This document shows, piece after piece, positions 26,041-38,623 of a stretch of 64,000 nucleotides of DNA (position 1 is the stretch's first letter; the number at the start of each line of letters is the position of its first letter). Below the pieces are notes generated by a model, which searched no databases, had not been told where the DNA came from, and was given only the letters and a program-made list of their open reading frames with translations. Source of the DNA: Bathymodiolus brooksi (Eukaryota; Mollusca; Bivalvia; Mytilida; Modiolidae); NCBI GenBank assembly GCA_963680875.1, contig OY804589.1, positions 620,001 through 684,000 on the forward strand, written 5' to 3'. The translations under genes were made by a program, and so were the position numbers.

Positions 26041-29000
26041 AGTTTACTAAGTATTTGGTTAGTCCACTACTCGGTGTGGTTGACTTGTACCTTATGTTTG
26101 AAAGTTTACTAAGTATTTGTTTAGTCCACTACTCGGTGTGGTTGACTTGTATCTTATGTTAGGAAGTTTACTAAGTATTTGGTTAGTCCACTACTCGGTG
26201 TGGTTGACTTGTACCTTATGTTAGGAAGTTTACTAAGTATTTGTTTAGTCCACTATTCGGTGTGGTTGACTTGTACCTTATGCTAGGAAGTTTACTAGGT
26301 ATTTTTTTAGTCCACTACTCGGTGTGGTTGACTTGTACCTTATGTTAGGAAGTTTACTAAATATTTGTTTAGTCCACTACTCGGTGTGGTTGACTTGTAC
26401 CTTAAGTTAGGAAGTTTAATAGGTATTTGTTTAGTCCACTACTCCGTGTGGTTGACTTGTACCTTATGTTAGGAAGTTTACTAGGTATTTGTTTAGTCCA
26501 CTACTCGGTGTGGTTGACTTGTACCTTATGTTAGGAAGTTTACTAGGTATTTGTTTAGTCCACTACTCGGTGTGGTTGACTTGTACCTTATACTAGTAAG
26601 TTTACTATGTATTTGTTTAGCTCACTACTCGGTGTGGTTGACTTGTACCTTATGTTAGGAAGTTAACTAGGTATTTGTTTAGTCCACTACTCGGTGTGGT
26701 TGACTTGTACCTTATGTTAGGAAGTTTACTAGGTATTTGTTTAGTCCACTACTCCGTGTGGTTGACTTGTACCTTATGTAAGGAAGTTTACTAGATATTT
26801 GTCTAGTCCACTACTCGGTGTGGTTGACTTGCACCTTATGTTAGGAAGTTTACTAGGTATTTGTTTAGTCCACTACTCGGTGTGGTTGACTTGTACCTTA
26901 TGTTAGGAAGTTTACTAAGTATTTGGTTTGTCCACTACTCGGTGTGGTTGACTTGTACCTTATGTTAGGAAGTTTACTAAGTATTTGGTTAGTCCACTAC
27001 TCGGAGTGGTTGACTTGTACCTTATGTTAGGAAGTTAACTAGGTATTTGTTTAGTCCACTACTCGGTGTGGTTGACTTGTACCTTATGCTAGGAAGTTTA
27101 CTAGGTATTTGTTTAGTCCACTACTCGGTGTGGTTGACTTGTACCTTATGTTAGGAAGTTTACTAAGTATTTGGTTAGTCCACTACTCGGTGTGGTGGAC
27201 TTGTACCTTATGTTAGGAAGTTTACTAAGTATTTGTTTAGTCCACTACTCCGTGTGGTTGACTTGTACCTTATGTTAGGAAGTTTACTAAGTATTTGTTT
27301 AGTCCACTACTCGTTGTGGTTGACTTGTATCTTATGCTAGGAAGTTTACTAGGTATTTGTTTAGTCCACTACTCGGTGTGGTTGACTTGTACCTTATGTT
27401 AGGAAGTTTACTAGGTATTTGTCTAGTCCACTACTCGGTGTGGTTGACTTGTACCTTATGCTAGTAAGTTTACTATGTATTTGTTTAGTCCACTACTCGG
27501 TGTGGTTGACTTGTACCTTATGTTAGGAAGTTAACTAGGTATTTGTTTAGTCCACTACTCGGTGTGGTTGACTTGTACCTTATGTTAGGAAGTCTACTAG
27601 GTATTTGTTTAGTCCACTACTCGGTGTGGTTGACTTGTACCTTATGTTAGGAAGTTTACTAGGTATTTGTCTAGTCCACTACTCGGTGTGGTTGACTTGC
27701 ACCTTATGTTAGGAAGTTTACTAGGTATTTGTTTAGTCCACTACTCGGTGTGGTTGACATGTACCTTATGTTAGGAAGTTTACTAGGTATTTGTTTAGTC
27801 CACTACTCGGTGTGGTTGACTTGTACCTTATGTTAGGAAGTTTACTAAGTATTTGGTTATTCCACTACTCGGTGTGGTTGACTTGTACCTTATGTTAGGA
27901 AGTTTACTAAGTATTTGGTTAGTCCACTACTCGGTGTGGTTGACTTGTACCTTATGTTAGGAAGTTTACTAATTATTTGGTTAGTCCACTACTCGGTGTG
28001 GTTGACTTGTACCTTATGTTAGGAAGTTTACTAAGTATTTGTTTAGTCCACTACTCCGTGTGGTTGACTTGTACCTTATGTTAGGAAGTTTACTAAGTAT
28101 TTGTTTAGTCCACTACTCGGTGTGGTTGACTTGTACCTTATGTTAGGAAGTTTACTAAGTATTTGTTTAGTCCACTACTCGGTGTGGTTGACTTGTACCT
28201 TATGCTAGGAAGTTTACTAGGTATTTGTTTAGTCCACTACTCGGTGTGGTTGACTTGTACCTTATGTTAGGATGTTTACTAAATATTTGTTTAGTCCACT
28301 ACTCGGTGTGGTTGACTTGTACCTTATGTTAGGAAGTTTACTAAGTATTTGGTTAGTCCACTACTCGGTGTGGTTGACTTGTACCTTATATTTGAAAGTT
28401 TACTAAGTATTTGTTTAGTCCACTACTCGGTGTGGTTGACTTGTACCTTATGTTAGGAAGTTTACTAGGTATTTGTTTAGTCCACTACTCGGTGTGGTTG
28501 ACTTGTATCTTATGTTAGGAAGTTTACTAAGTATTTGGTTAGTCCACTACTCGGTGTGGTTGACTTGTACCTTATGTTAGGAAGTTTACTAAGTATTTGT
28601 TTAGTCCACTATTCGGTGTGGTTGACTTGTACCTTATGCTAGGAAGTTTACTAGGTATTTTTTTAGTCCACTACTCGGTGTGGTTGACTTGTACCTTATG
28701 TTAGGAAGTTTACTAAATATTTGTTTAGTCCACTACTCGGTGTGGTTGACTTGTACCTTAAGTTAGGAAGTTTACTAGGTATTTGTTTAGTCCACTACTC
28801 GTGTGGTTGACTTGTACCTTATGTTAGGAAGTTTACTAGGTATTTGTTTAGTCCACTACTCGTTGTGGTTGACTTGTATCTTATGTTAGGAAGTTTACTA
28901 GGTATTTGTTTAGTCCACTACTCGGTGTGGTTGACTTGTACCTTATGTTAGGAAGTTTACTAGGTATTTGTTTAGTCCACTACTCGGTGTGGTTGACTTG

Positions 29001-29387
29001 TACCTTATACTAGTAAGTTTACTATGTATTTGTTTAGTCCACTACTCGGTGTGGTTGACTTGTACCTTATGTTAGGAAGTTAACTAGGTATTTGTTTAGT
29101 CCACTACTCGGTGTGGTTGACTTGTACCTTATGTTAGGAAGTTTACTAGGTATTTGTTTAGTCCACCACTCCGTGTGGTTGACTTGTACCTTATGTAAGG
29201 AAGTTTACTAGGTATTTGTCTAGTCCACTACTCGGTGTGGTTGACTTGCACCTTATGTTAGGAAATTTACTAGGTATTTCTTTAGTCCACTACTCGGTGT
29301 GGTTGACTTGTACCTTATGTTAGGAAGTTTACTAGGTATTTGTTTAGTCCACTACTCGGTGTGGTTGACTTGTACCTTATGTTTGAA
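26041..29387. repeat. 54-monomer tandem duplication, copy 1 (3,347 bp)
   Basis: Copy 1 of a pair at a shift of 3,347 bp, which is 54x62 minus one. Matches include TTTGAAAG at 26097/29444, TTTAGCTCAC near 26,617 and 29,964, GTTAACT at 26661/30008, 27033/30380, 27529/30876 and 29078/32425, AGTCTACTAGG near 27,591 and 30,938, and TATATTTGAAAG near 28,389 and 31,736. The odd length comes from a 61-bp monomer at 28769 that copy 2 also has. The left edge is set by TGTTAGGA before 26,041 against TGTTTGAA before 29,388. Confidence 0.88.
28769..28829 (+). repeat. 61-bp monomer, single-base deletion (first)
   Basis: The start at 28769 is exactly 1+62x464 and the next start is 28830, so one base is missing. 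The unit reads ACTCGTGTGG where the same slot elsewhere (for example near 25,545 and 26,413) reads ACTCCGTGTGG. The lost base is therefore best explained as one C of the CC in a G33C monomer. It is the first length change in the window. Confidence 0.93.
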
Positions 29388-32300
29388 AGTTTACTAAGTA
29401 TTTGGTTAGTCCACTACTCGGTGTGGTTGACTTGTACCTTATGTTTGAAAGTTTACTAAGTATTTGTTTAGTCCACTACTCGGTGTGGTTGACTTGTATC
29501 TTATGTTAGGAAGTTTACTAAGTATTTGGTTAGTCCACTACTCGGTGTGGTTGACTTGTACCTTATGTTAGGAAGTTTACTAAGTATTTGTTTAGTCCAC
29601 TATTCGGTGTGGTTGACTTGTACCTTATGCTAGGAAGTTTACTAGGTATTTTTTTAGTCCACTACTCGGTGTGGTTGACTTGTACCTTATGTTAGGAAGT
29701 TTACTAAATATTTGTTTAGTCCACTACTCGGTGTGGTTGACTTGTACCTTAAGTTAGGAAGTTTAATAGGTATTTGTTTAGTCCACTACTCCGTGTGGTT
29801 GACTTGTACCTTATGTTAGGAAGTTTACTAGGTATTTGTTTAGTCCACTACTCGGTGTGGTTGACTTGTACCTTATGTTAGGAAGTTTACTAGGTATTTG
29901 TTTAGTCCACTACTCGGTGTGGTTGACTTGTACCTTATACTAGTAAGTTTACTATGTATTTGTTTAGCTCACTACTCGGTGTGGTTGACTTGTACCTTAT
30001 GTTAGGAAGTTAACTAGGTATTTGTTTAGTCCACTACTCGGTGTGGTTGACTTGTACCTTATGTTAGGAAGTTTACTAGGTATTTGTTTAGTCCACTACT
30101 CCGTGTGGTTGACTTGTACCTTATGTAAGGAAGTTTACTAGATATTTGTCTAGTCCACTACTCGGTGTGGTTGACTTGCACCTTATGTTAGGAAGTTTAC
30201 TAGGTATTTGTTTAGTCCACTACTCGGTGTGGTTGACTTGTACCTTATGTTAGGAAGTTTACTAAGTATTTGGTTTGTCCACTACTCGGTGTGGTTGACT
30301 TGTACCTTATGTTAGGAAGTTTACTAAGTATTTGGTTAGTCCACTACTCGGAGTGGTTGACTTGTACCTTATGTTAGGAAGTTAACTAGGTATTTGTTTA
30401 GTCCACTACTCGGTGTGGTTGACTTGTACCTTATGCTAGGAAGTTTACTAGGTATTTGTTTAGTCCACTACTCGGTGTGGTTGACTTGTACCTTATGTTA
30501 GGAAGTTTACTAAGTATTTGGTTAGTCCACTACTCGGTGTGGTGGACTTGTACCTTATGTTAGGAAGTTTACTAAGTATTTGTTTAGTCCACTACTCCGT
30601 GTGGTTGACTTGTACCTTATGTTAGGAAGTTTACTAAGTATTTGTTTAGTCCACTACTCGTTGTGGTTGACTTGTATCTTATGCTAGGAAGTTTACTAGG
30701 TATTTGTTTAGTCCACTACTCGGTGTGGTTGACTTGTACCTTATGTTAGGAAGTTTACTAGGTATTTGTCTAGTCCACTACTCGGTGTGGTTGACTTGTA
30801 CCTTATGCTAGTAAGTTTACTATGTATTTGTTTAGTCCACTACTCGGTGTGGTTGACTTGTACCTTATGTTAGGAAGTTAACTAGGTATTTGTTTAGTCC
30901 ACTACTCGGTGTGGTTGACTTGTACCTTATGTTAGGAAGTCTACTAGGTATTTGTTTAGTCCACTACTCGGTGTGGTTGACTTGTACCTTATGTTAGGAA
31001 GTTTACTAGGTATTTGTCTAGTCCACTACTCGGTGTGGTTGACTTGCACCTTATGTTAGGAAGTTTACTAGGTATTTGTTTAGTCCACTACTCGGTGTGG
31101 TTGACATGTACCTTATGTTAGGAAGTTTACTAGGTATTTGTTTAGTCCACTACTCGGTGTGGTTGACTTGTACCTTATGTTAGGAAGTTTACTAAGTATT
31201 TGGTTATTCCACTACTCGGTGTGGTTGACTTGTACCTTATGTTAGGAAGTTTACTAAGTATTTGGTTAGTCCACTACTCGGTGTGGTTGACTTGTACCTT
31301 ATGTTAGGAAGTTTACTAATTATTTGGTTAGTCCACTACTCGGTGTGGTTGACTTGTACCTTATGTTAGGAAGTTTACTAAGTATTTGTTTAGTCCACTA
31401 CTCCGTGTGGTTGACTTGTACCTTATGTTAGGAAGTTTACTAAGTATTTGTTTAGTCCACTACTCGGTGTGGTTGACTTGTACCTTATGTTAGGAAGTTT
31501 ACTAAGTATTTGTTTAGTCCACTACTCGGTGTGGTTGACTTGTACCTTATGCTAGGAAGTTTACTAGGTATTTGTTTAGTCCACTACTCGGTGTGGTTGA
31601 CTTGTACCTTATGTTAGGATGTTTACTAAATATTTGTTTAGTCCACTACTCGGTGTGGTTGACTTGTACCTTATGTTAGGAAGTTTACTAAGTATTTGGT
31701 TAGTCCACTACTCGGTGTGGTTGACTTGTACCTTATATTTGAAAGTTTACTAAGTATTTGTTTAGTCCACTACTCCGTGTGGTTGACTTGTACCTTATGT
31801 TAGGAAGTTTACTAGGTATTTGTTTAGTCCACTACTCGGTGTGGTTGACTTGTATCTTATGTTAGGAAGTTTACTAAGTATTTGGTTAGTCCACTACTCG
31901 GTGTGGTTGACTTGTACCTTATGTTAGGAAGTTTACTAAGTATTTGTTTAGTCCACTATTCGGTGTGGTTGACTTGTACCTTATGCTAGGAAGTTTACTA
32001 GGTATTTTTTTAGTCCACTACTCGGTGTGGTTGACTTGTACCTTATGTTAGGAAGTTTACTAAATATTTGTTTAGTCCACTACTCGGTGTGGTTGACTTG
32101 TACCTTAAGTTAGGAAGTTTACTAGGTATTTGTTTAGTCCACTACTCGTGTGGTTGACTTGTACCTTATGTTAGGAAGTTTACTAGGTATTTGTTTAGTC
32201 CACTACTCGTTGTGGTTGACTTGTATCTTATGTTAGGAAGTTTACTAGGTATTTGTTTAGTCCACTACTCGGTGTGGTTGACTTGTACCTTATGTTAGGA

Positions 32301-32734
32301 AGTTTACTAGGTATTTGTTTAGTCCACTACTCGGTGTGGTTGACTTGTACCTTATACTAGTAAGTTTACTATGTATTTGTTTAGTCCACTACTCGGTGTG
32401 GTTGACTTGTACCTTATGTTAGGAAGTTAACTAGGTATTTGTTTAGTCCACTACTCGGTGTGGTTGACTTGTACCTTATGTTAGGAAGTTTACTAGGTAT
32501 TTGTTTAGTCCACCACTCCGTGTGGTTGACTTGTACCTTATGTTAGGAAGTTTACTAGGTATTTGTCTAGTCCACTACTCGGTGTGGTTGACTTGCACCT
32601 TATGTTAGGAAATTTACTAGGTATTTGTTTAGTCCACTACTCGGTGTGGTTGACTTGTACCTTATGTTAGGAAGTTTACTAGGTATTTGTTTAGTCCACT
32701 ACTCGGTGTGGTTGACTTGTACCTTATGTTAGGA
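29388..32734. repeat. 54-monomer tandem duplication, copy 2
   Basis: This copy directly follows copy 1 and carries its 61-bp monomer at 32116. Few differences were seen. One is CTCCGTG near 31,780 where copy 1 has CTCGGTG. Another is the slot near 32,545, which reads TTATGTTAGG where copy 1 has TTATGTAAGG near 29,200. The third relative, 33,045 onward, agrees with copy 1 in the first case and with copy 2 in the second. Confidence 0.86.
32116..32176 (+). repeat. 61-bp monomer, single-base deletion (second, copied)
   Basis: This has the same ACTCGTGTGG deletion in the same cassette slot. It lies 3,347 bp after the first and is flanked by the same neighbours: TTAAGTTAGG before, and a CGTTG monomer with GTATCTT after. 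It is a descendant of the same event, carried by the 54-monomer duplication. Confidence 0.92.
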
Positions 32735-33664
32735 AGTTTACTAAGTATTTGGTTAGTCCACTACTCGGTGTGGTTGACTTGTACCTTATGTTAGGAAGTT
32801 TACTAAGTATTTGGTTAGTCCACTACTCGGTGTGGTTGACTTGTACCTTATGTTAGGAAGTTTACTAAGTATTTGTTTAGTCCACTACTCGGTGTGGTTG
32901 ACTTGTACCTTATGTTAGGAAGTTTACTAAGTATTTGTTTAGTCCACTATTCGGTGTGGTTGACTTGTACCTTATGCTAGGAAGTTTACTAGGTATTTTT
33001 TTAGTCCACTACTCGGTGTGGTTGACTTGTACCTTATGTTAGGAAGTTTACTAAGTATTTGTTTAGTCCACTACTCGGTGTGGTTGACTTGTACCTTATG
33101 CTAGGAAGTTTACTAGGTATTTGTTTAGTCCACTACTCGGTGTGGTTGACTTGTACCTTATGTTAGGATGTTTACTAAATATTTGTTTAGTCCACTACTC
33201 GGTGTGGTTGACTTGTACCTTATGTTAGGAAGTTTACTAAGTATTTGGTTAGTCCACTACTCGGTGTGGTTGACTTGTACCTTATATTTGAAAGTTTACT
33301 AAGTATTTGTTTAGTCCACTACTCGGTGTGGTTGACTTGTACCTTATGTTAGGAAGTTTACTAGGTATTTGTTTAGTCCACTACTCGGTGTGGTTGACTT
33401 GTATCTTATGTTAGGAAGTTTACTAAGTATTTGGTTAGTCCACTACTCGGTGTGGTTGACTTGTACCTTATGTTAGGAAGTTTACTAAGTATTTGTTTAG
33501 TCCACTATTCGGTGTGGTTGACTTGTACCTTATGCTAGGAAGTTTACTAGGTATTTTTTTAGTCCACTACTCGGTGTGGTTGACTTGTACCTTATGTTAG
33601 GAAGTTTACTAAATATTTGTTTAGTCCACTACTCGGTGTGGTTGACTTGTACCTTAAGTTAGGA

Positions 33665-33725
33665 AGTTTACTAGGTATTTGTTTAGTCCACTACTCGTGT
33701 GGTTGACTTGTACCTTATGTTAGGA
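33665..33725 (+). repeat. 61-bp monomer, single-base deletion (third, copied)
   Basis: The identical deletion and neighbours recur 1,549 bp after the second, carried by the 25-monomer duplication. From 33726 to the end, starts are again spaced by exact multiples of 62 (33726 to 63982 is 488 monomers). Confidence 0.92.
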
Positions 33726-34903
33726 AGTTTACTAGGTATTTGTTTAGTCCACTACTCGTTGTGGTTGACTTGTATCTTATGTTAGGAAGTTTACTAGGTA
33801 TTTGTTTAGTCCACTACTCGGTGTGGTTGACTTGTACCTTATGTTAGGAAGTTTACTAGGTATTTGTTTAGTCCACTACTCGGTGTGGTTGACTTGTACC
33901 TTATACTAGTAAGTTTACTATGTATTTGTTTAGTCCACTACTCGGTGTGGTTGACTTGTACCTTATGTTAGGAAGTTAACTAGGTATTTGTTTAGTCCAC
34001 TACTCGGTGTGGTTGACTTGTACCTTATGTTAGGAAGTTTACTAGGTATTTGTTTAGTCCACCACTCCGTGTGGTTGACTTGTACCTTATGTTAGGAAGT
34101 TTACTAGGTATTTGTCTAGTCCACTACTCGGTGTGGTTGACTTGCACCTTATGTTAGGAAATTTACTAGGTATTTGTTTAGTCCACTACTCGGTGTGGTT
34201 GACTTGTACCTTATGTTAGGAAGTTTACTAGGTATTTGTTTAGTCCACTACTCGGTGTGGTTGACTTGTACCTTATGTTAGGAAGTTTACTAAGTATTTG
34301 GTTAGTCCACTACTCGGTGTGGTTGACTTGTACCTTATGTTAGGAAGTTTACTAAGTATTTGGTTAGTCCACTACTCGGTGTGGTTGACTTGTACCTTAT
34401 GTTAGGAAGTTTACTAAGTATTTGTTTAGTCCACTACTCGGTGTGGTTGACTTGTACCTTATGTTAGGAAGTTTACTAAGTATTTGTTTGGTCCACTACT
34501 CGGTGTGGTTGACTTATACCTTATGTTAGGAAGTTTACTAAGTATTTGTTTAGTCCACTACTCGGTGTGGTTGACTTGTACCTTATGCTAGGAAGTTTAC
34601 TAGGTATTTGTTTAGTCCACTACTCGGTGTGGTTGACTTGTACCTTATGTTAGGAAGTTTACTAAATATTTGTTTAGTCCACTACTCGGTGTGGTTGACT
34701 TGTACCTTATGTTAGGAAGTTTACTAAGTATTTGGTTAGTCCACTACTCGGTGTGGTTGACTTGTACCTTATGTTAGGAAGTTTACTAAGTATTTGTTTT
34801 GTCCACTACTCGGTGTGGTTGACTTGTACCTTATGTTAGGAAGTTTACTAAGTATTTGGTTAGTCCACTACTCGGTGTGGTTGACTTGTACCTTATGTTT
34901 GAA

Positions 34904-35950
34904 AGTTTACTAGGTATTTGTTTAGTCCACTACTCGGTGTGGTTGACTTGAACCTTATGTTAGGAAGTTTACTAGGTATTTGTTTAGTCCACTACTCGGT
35001 GTGGTTGACTTGTACCTTATGTTAGGAAGTTTACTAAGTATTTGGTTAGTCCACTACTCGGTGTGGTTGACTTGTATCTTATGTTAGGAAGTTTACTAAG
35101 TATTTGTTTAGTCCACTATTCGGTGTGGTTGACTTGTACCTTATGCTAGGAAGTTTACTAGGTATTTTTTTAGTCCACTACTCGGTGTGGTTGACTTGTA
35201 CCTTATGTTAGGAAGTTTACTAAATATTTGTTTAGTCCACTACTCGGTGTGGTTGACTTGTTCCTTATGCTAGTAAGTTTACTATGTATTTGTTTAGTCC
35301 ACTACTCGTTGTGGTTGACTTGTACCTTATGTTAGGAAGTTTACTAGGTATTTGTTTAGTCCACTACTCGGTGTGGTTGACTTGTACCTTATGTTAGGAA
35401 GTTTACTAGGTATTTATTTAGTCCACTACTCGGTGTGGTTGACTTGTACCTTATGTTAGGAAGTTTACTAAGTATTTGTTTAGTCCACTACTCGTTGTGG
35501 TTGACTTGTATCTTATGTTAGGAAGTTTACTAGGTATTTGTTTAGTCCACTACTCGGTGTGGTTGACTTGTACCTTATGTTAGGAAGTTTACTAGGTATT
35601 TGTTTAGTCCACTACTCGGTGTGGTTGACTTGTACCTTATGTTAGGAAGTTTACTAGGTATTTGTTTAGTCCACTACTCGGTGTGGTTGACTTCTACCTT
35701 ATGTAAGGAAGTTTACTAAGTATTTGTCTAGTCAACTACTCGGTATGGTTAACTTGTACCTTATGTTAGGAAGTTTACTAAGTATTTGTTTAGTCCACTA
35801 CTCGGTGTGGTTGAATTGTACCTTATGTTAGGAAGTTTACTAGATATTTGTTTAGTCCACTACTCGGTGTGGTTGACTTGCACCTTATGTTAGGAAGTTT
35901 ACTAAGTATTTGTTTTGTCCACTACTCGGTGTGGTTGACTTGTACCTTAT
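34904..35950. repeat. 17-monomer block repeated 35 monomers (2,170 bp) to the right
   Basis: The block matches about 37,074-38,120: CTTGAACC at 34951/37121, GTATTTATTTAG near 35,410 and 37,580, GGTTAACTTG near 35,749 and 37,919, and TTGAATTG near 35,813 and 37,983. A private change in this copy is TTGTTCC near 35,260. Confidence 0.78.
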
Positions 35951-36205
35951 GCTAGGAAGTTTACTAGATATTTGTTTAGTCCACTACTCGGTGTGGTTGA
36001 CTTGTACCTTATGTTAGGATGTTTACCAGGTATTCGTTTAGTCCACTACTCGGTGTGGTTGACTTGTACCTTATGTTAGGAAGTTTACTAGGTATTTGTT
36101 TAGTCCACTACTCGGTTTGGTTGACTTGTACCTTATGTTAGGAAGTTTACTAGGTGTTTGTTTAGTCCACTACTCGGTGTGGTTGACTTGTACCTTATGC
36201 TAGGA

Positions 36206-37800
36206 AGTTTACTAGGTATTTGTCTAGTCCACTACTCGGTATGGTTGACTTGTACCTTATGTTAGGAAGTTTACTAAGTATTTGTTTAGTCCACTACTCG
36301 GTGTGGTTGACTTGTACCTTATGCTAGGAAGTTTACTAGGTATTTGTTTAGTCCACTACTCGGAGTGGTTGACTTGTACCTTATGTTAGGAAGTTTACTA
36401 AGTATTTGGTTAGTCCACTACTCGGTGTGGTTGACTTGTACCTTATGTTAGGAAGCTTACTAAGTATTTGTTTAGTCCACTACTCGGTGTGGTTGACTTG
36501 TACCTTATGTTAGGAAGTTTACTAAGTATTTGTTTAGTCCACTACTCGGTGTGGTTGACTTGTACCTTATGTTAGGAAGTTTACTAAATATTTGTTTAGT
36601 CCACTACTCGGTGTGGTTCACTTGTACCTTATGCTAGTAAGTTTACTAGGTATTTGTTTAGTCCACTACTTGGTGTGGTTGACTTATACCTTATGTTAGG
36701 AAGTTTACTAGGTATTTGTTTAGTCCACTACTCCGTGTGGTTGACTTGTACCTTATGTTAGGAAGTTTACTAGGTATTTTTTTAGTCCACTACTCGGAGT
36801 GGTTGACTTGTACCTTATGTTAGGAAGTTTACTAAATATTTGTTTAGTCCACTACTCGGTGTGGTTGACTTGTACCTTATGCTAGTAAGTTTACTATGTA
36901 TTTGTTTAGTCCACTACTCGGTGTGGTTGACTTGTACCTTATGTTAGGAAGTTTACTAGGTATTTGTTTAGTCCACTACTCGGTGTGGTTGACTTGTACC
37001 TTATGTTAGGAAGTTTACTAAGTATTTGTTTAGTCCACTACTCGTTTTGGTTGACTTGTATCTTATGTTAGGAAGTTTACTAGGTATTTGTTTAGTCCAC
37101 TACTCGGTGTGGTTGACTTGAACCTTATGTTAGGAAGTTTACTAGGTATTTGTTTAGTCCACTACTCGGTGTGGTTGACTTGTACCTTATGTTAGGAAGT
37201 TTACTAAGTATTTGGTTAGTCCACTACTCGGTGTGGTTGACTTGTATCTTATGTTAGGAAGTTTACTAAGTATTTGTTTAGTCCACTATTCGGTGTGGTT
37301 GACTTGTACCTTATGCTAGGAAGTTTACTAGGTATTTTTTTAGTCCAATACTCGGTGTGGTTGACTTGTACCTTATGTTAGGAAGTTTACTAAATATTTG
37401 TTTAGTCCACTACTCGGTGTGGTTGACTTGTACCTTATGCTAGTAAGTTTTCTATGTATTTGTTTAGTCCACTACTCGTTGTGGTTGACTTGTACCTTAT
37501 GTTAGGAAGTTTACTAGGTATTTGTTTAGTCCACTACTCGGTGTGGTTGACTTGTACCTTATGTTAGGAAGTTTACTAGGTATTTATTTAGTCCACTACT
37601 CGGTGTGGTTGACTTGTACCTTATGTTAGGAAGTTTACTAAGTATTTGTTTAGTCCACTACTCGTTGTGGTTGACTTGTATCTTATGTTAGGAAGTTTAC
37701 TAAGTATTTGTTTAGTCCACTACTCGGTGTGGTTGACTTGTACCTTATGTTAGGAAGTTTACTAGGTATTTGTTTAGTCCACTACTCGGTGTGGTTGACT
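36206..37800. repeat. Block repeated 39/40 monomers to the right
   Basis: The block matches about 38,624-40,280. The shift is 39 monomers up to about 36,540 and 40 (2,480 bp) afterwards, because the right copy has three plain AAGTATTTG monomers after the TTTGGTTAG unit and this one has two. Anchors are GGTTCACTTG (36618/39098), CTTGAACC (37121/39601), CCAATACTCGG near 37,346 and 39,826, and GTTTTCTATG. Confidence 0.78.
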
Positions 37801-38623
37801 TGTACCTTATGTTAGGAAGTTTACCAGGTATTTGTTTAGTCCACTACTCGGTGTGGTTGACTTCTACCTTATGTTAGGAAGTTTACTAGGTATTTGTCTA
37901 GTCAACTACTCGGTATGGTTAACTTGTACCTTATGTTAGGAAGTTTACTAAGTATTTGTTTAGTCCACTACTCGGTGTGGTTGAATTGTACCTTATGTTA
38001 GGAAGTTTACTAGATATTTGTTTAGTCCACTACTCGGTGTGGTTGACTTGCACCTTATGTTAGGAAGTTTACTAAGTATTTGTTTTGTCCACTACTCGGT
38101 GTGGTTGACTTGTACCTTATGTTAGGAAGTTTACTAGGTATTTGTTTAGTCGACTACTCGGTGTGGTTGACTTGTACCGTATGTTAGGAAGTTTACTAGG
38201 TATTTGTCTAGTCCACTACTCGGTGTGGTTGACTTGTACCTTATGCTAGGAAGTTTACTAGATATTTGTTTAGTCCACTACTCGGTGTGGTTGACTTGTA
38301 CCTTATGTTAGGATGTTTACCAGGTATTTGTTTAGTCCACTACTCGGTGTGGTTGACTTGTATCTTATGTTAGGAAGTTTACTAGGTATTTGTTTAGTCC
38401 ACTACTCGGTGTGGTTGACTTGTACCTTATGTTAGGAAGTTTACTAGGTGTTTGTTTAGTCCACTACTCGGTGTGGTTGACTTGTACCTTATGTTAGGAA
38501 GTTTACTAGGTATTTGTCTAGTCCACTACTCGGTATGGTTGACTTGTACCTTAAGTTAGGAAGTTTACTAAGTATTTGTTTAGTCCACTACTCGGTGTGG
38601 TTGACTTGTACCTTATGTTAGGA

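Larger units (their letters stand above)
31496..34490. repeat. 25-monomer tandem duplication (1,549 bp, two copies)
   Basis: 31,496-33,044 is repeated at 33,045 to about 34,490. The shift of 1,549 bp (25x62 minus one) is seen at TTTGAAAG (31738/33287), the 61-bp monomers (32116/33665), TATACTAG, GTTAACT (32425/33974), the CACCACTCCGTG monomer near 32,512 and 34,061, and AAATTTAC near 32,610 and 34,159. The first copy overlaps the second copy of the 54-monomer duplication, so this step came after it or used the same material. Confidence 0.85.
22445..34903. repeat. Array domain II: distinct monomer set (GTTAACT, TTTGAAAG, TATACTAG)
   Basis: TGTTTACC, GTGTTTG and CGGTATGG monomers, frequent on both sides, are absent between about 22,425 and 35,745. 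Exclusive markers replace them: GTTAACT (T5A), TTTGAAAG (A59T, G61A) and TATACTAG (G56A, T57C, G61T). A core cassette of about ten monomers appears seven times: GTATCTT, TTTGGTTAG, TATTCGG, 7-T, AAATATTTG with TTAAGTTAGG, CTCCGTG, plain, TATACTAG, TATGTATTTG, GTTAACT. In these cassettes GTTAACT starts at 24119, 25793, 26661, 29078, 30008, 32425 and 33974. Edges are placed at the change in marker content. Confidence 0.8.

Noticed and set aside
28769..28829. Sequencing error as cause of the 61-bp monomers
   Set aside because: The same deletion appears three times in the same cassette slot at distances equal to local duplication lengths. The lost base is in a CC pair, not a long homopolymer. An error copied by assembly cannot be wholly excluded, but inheritance is simpler.
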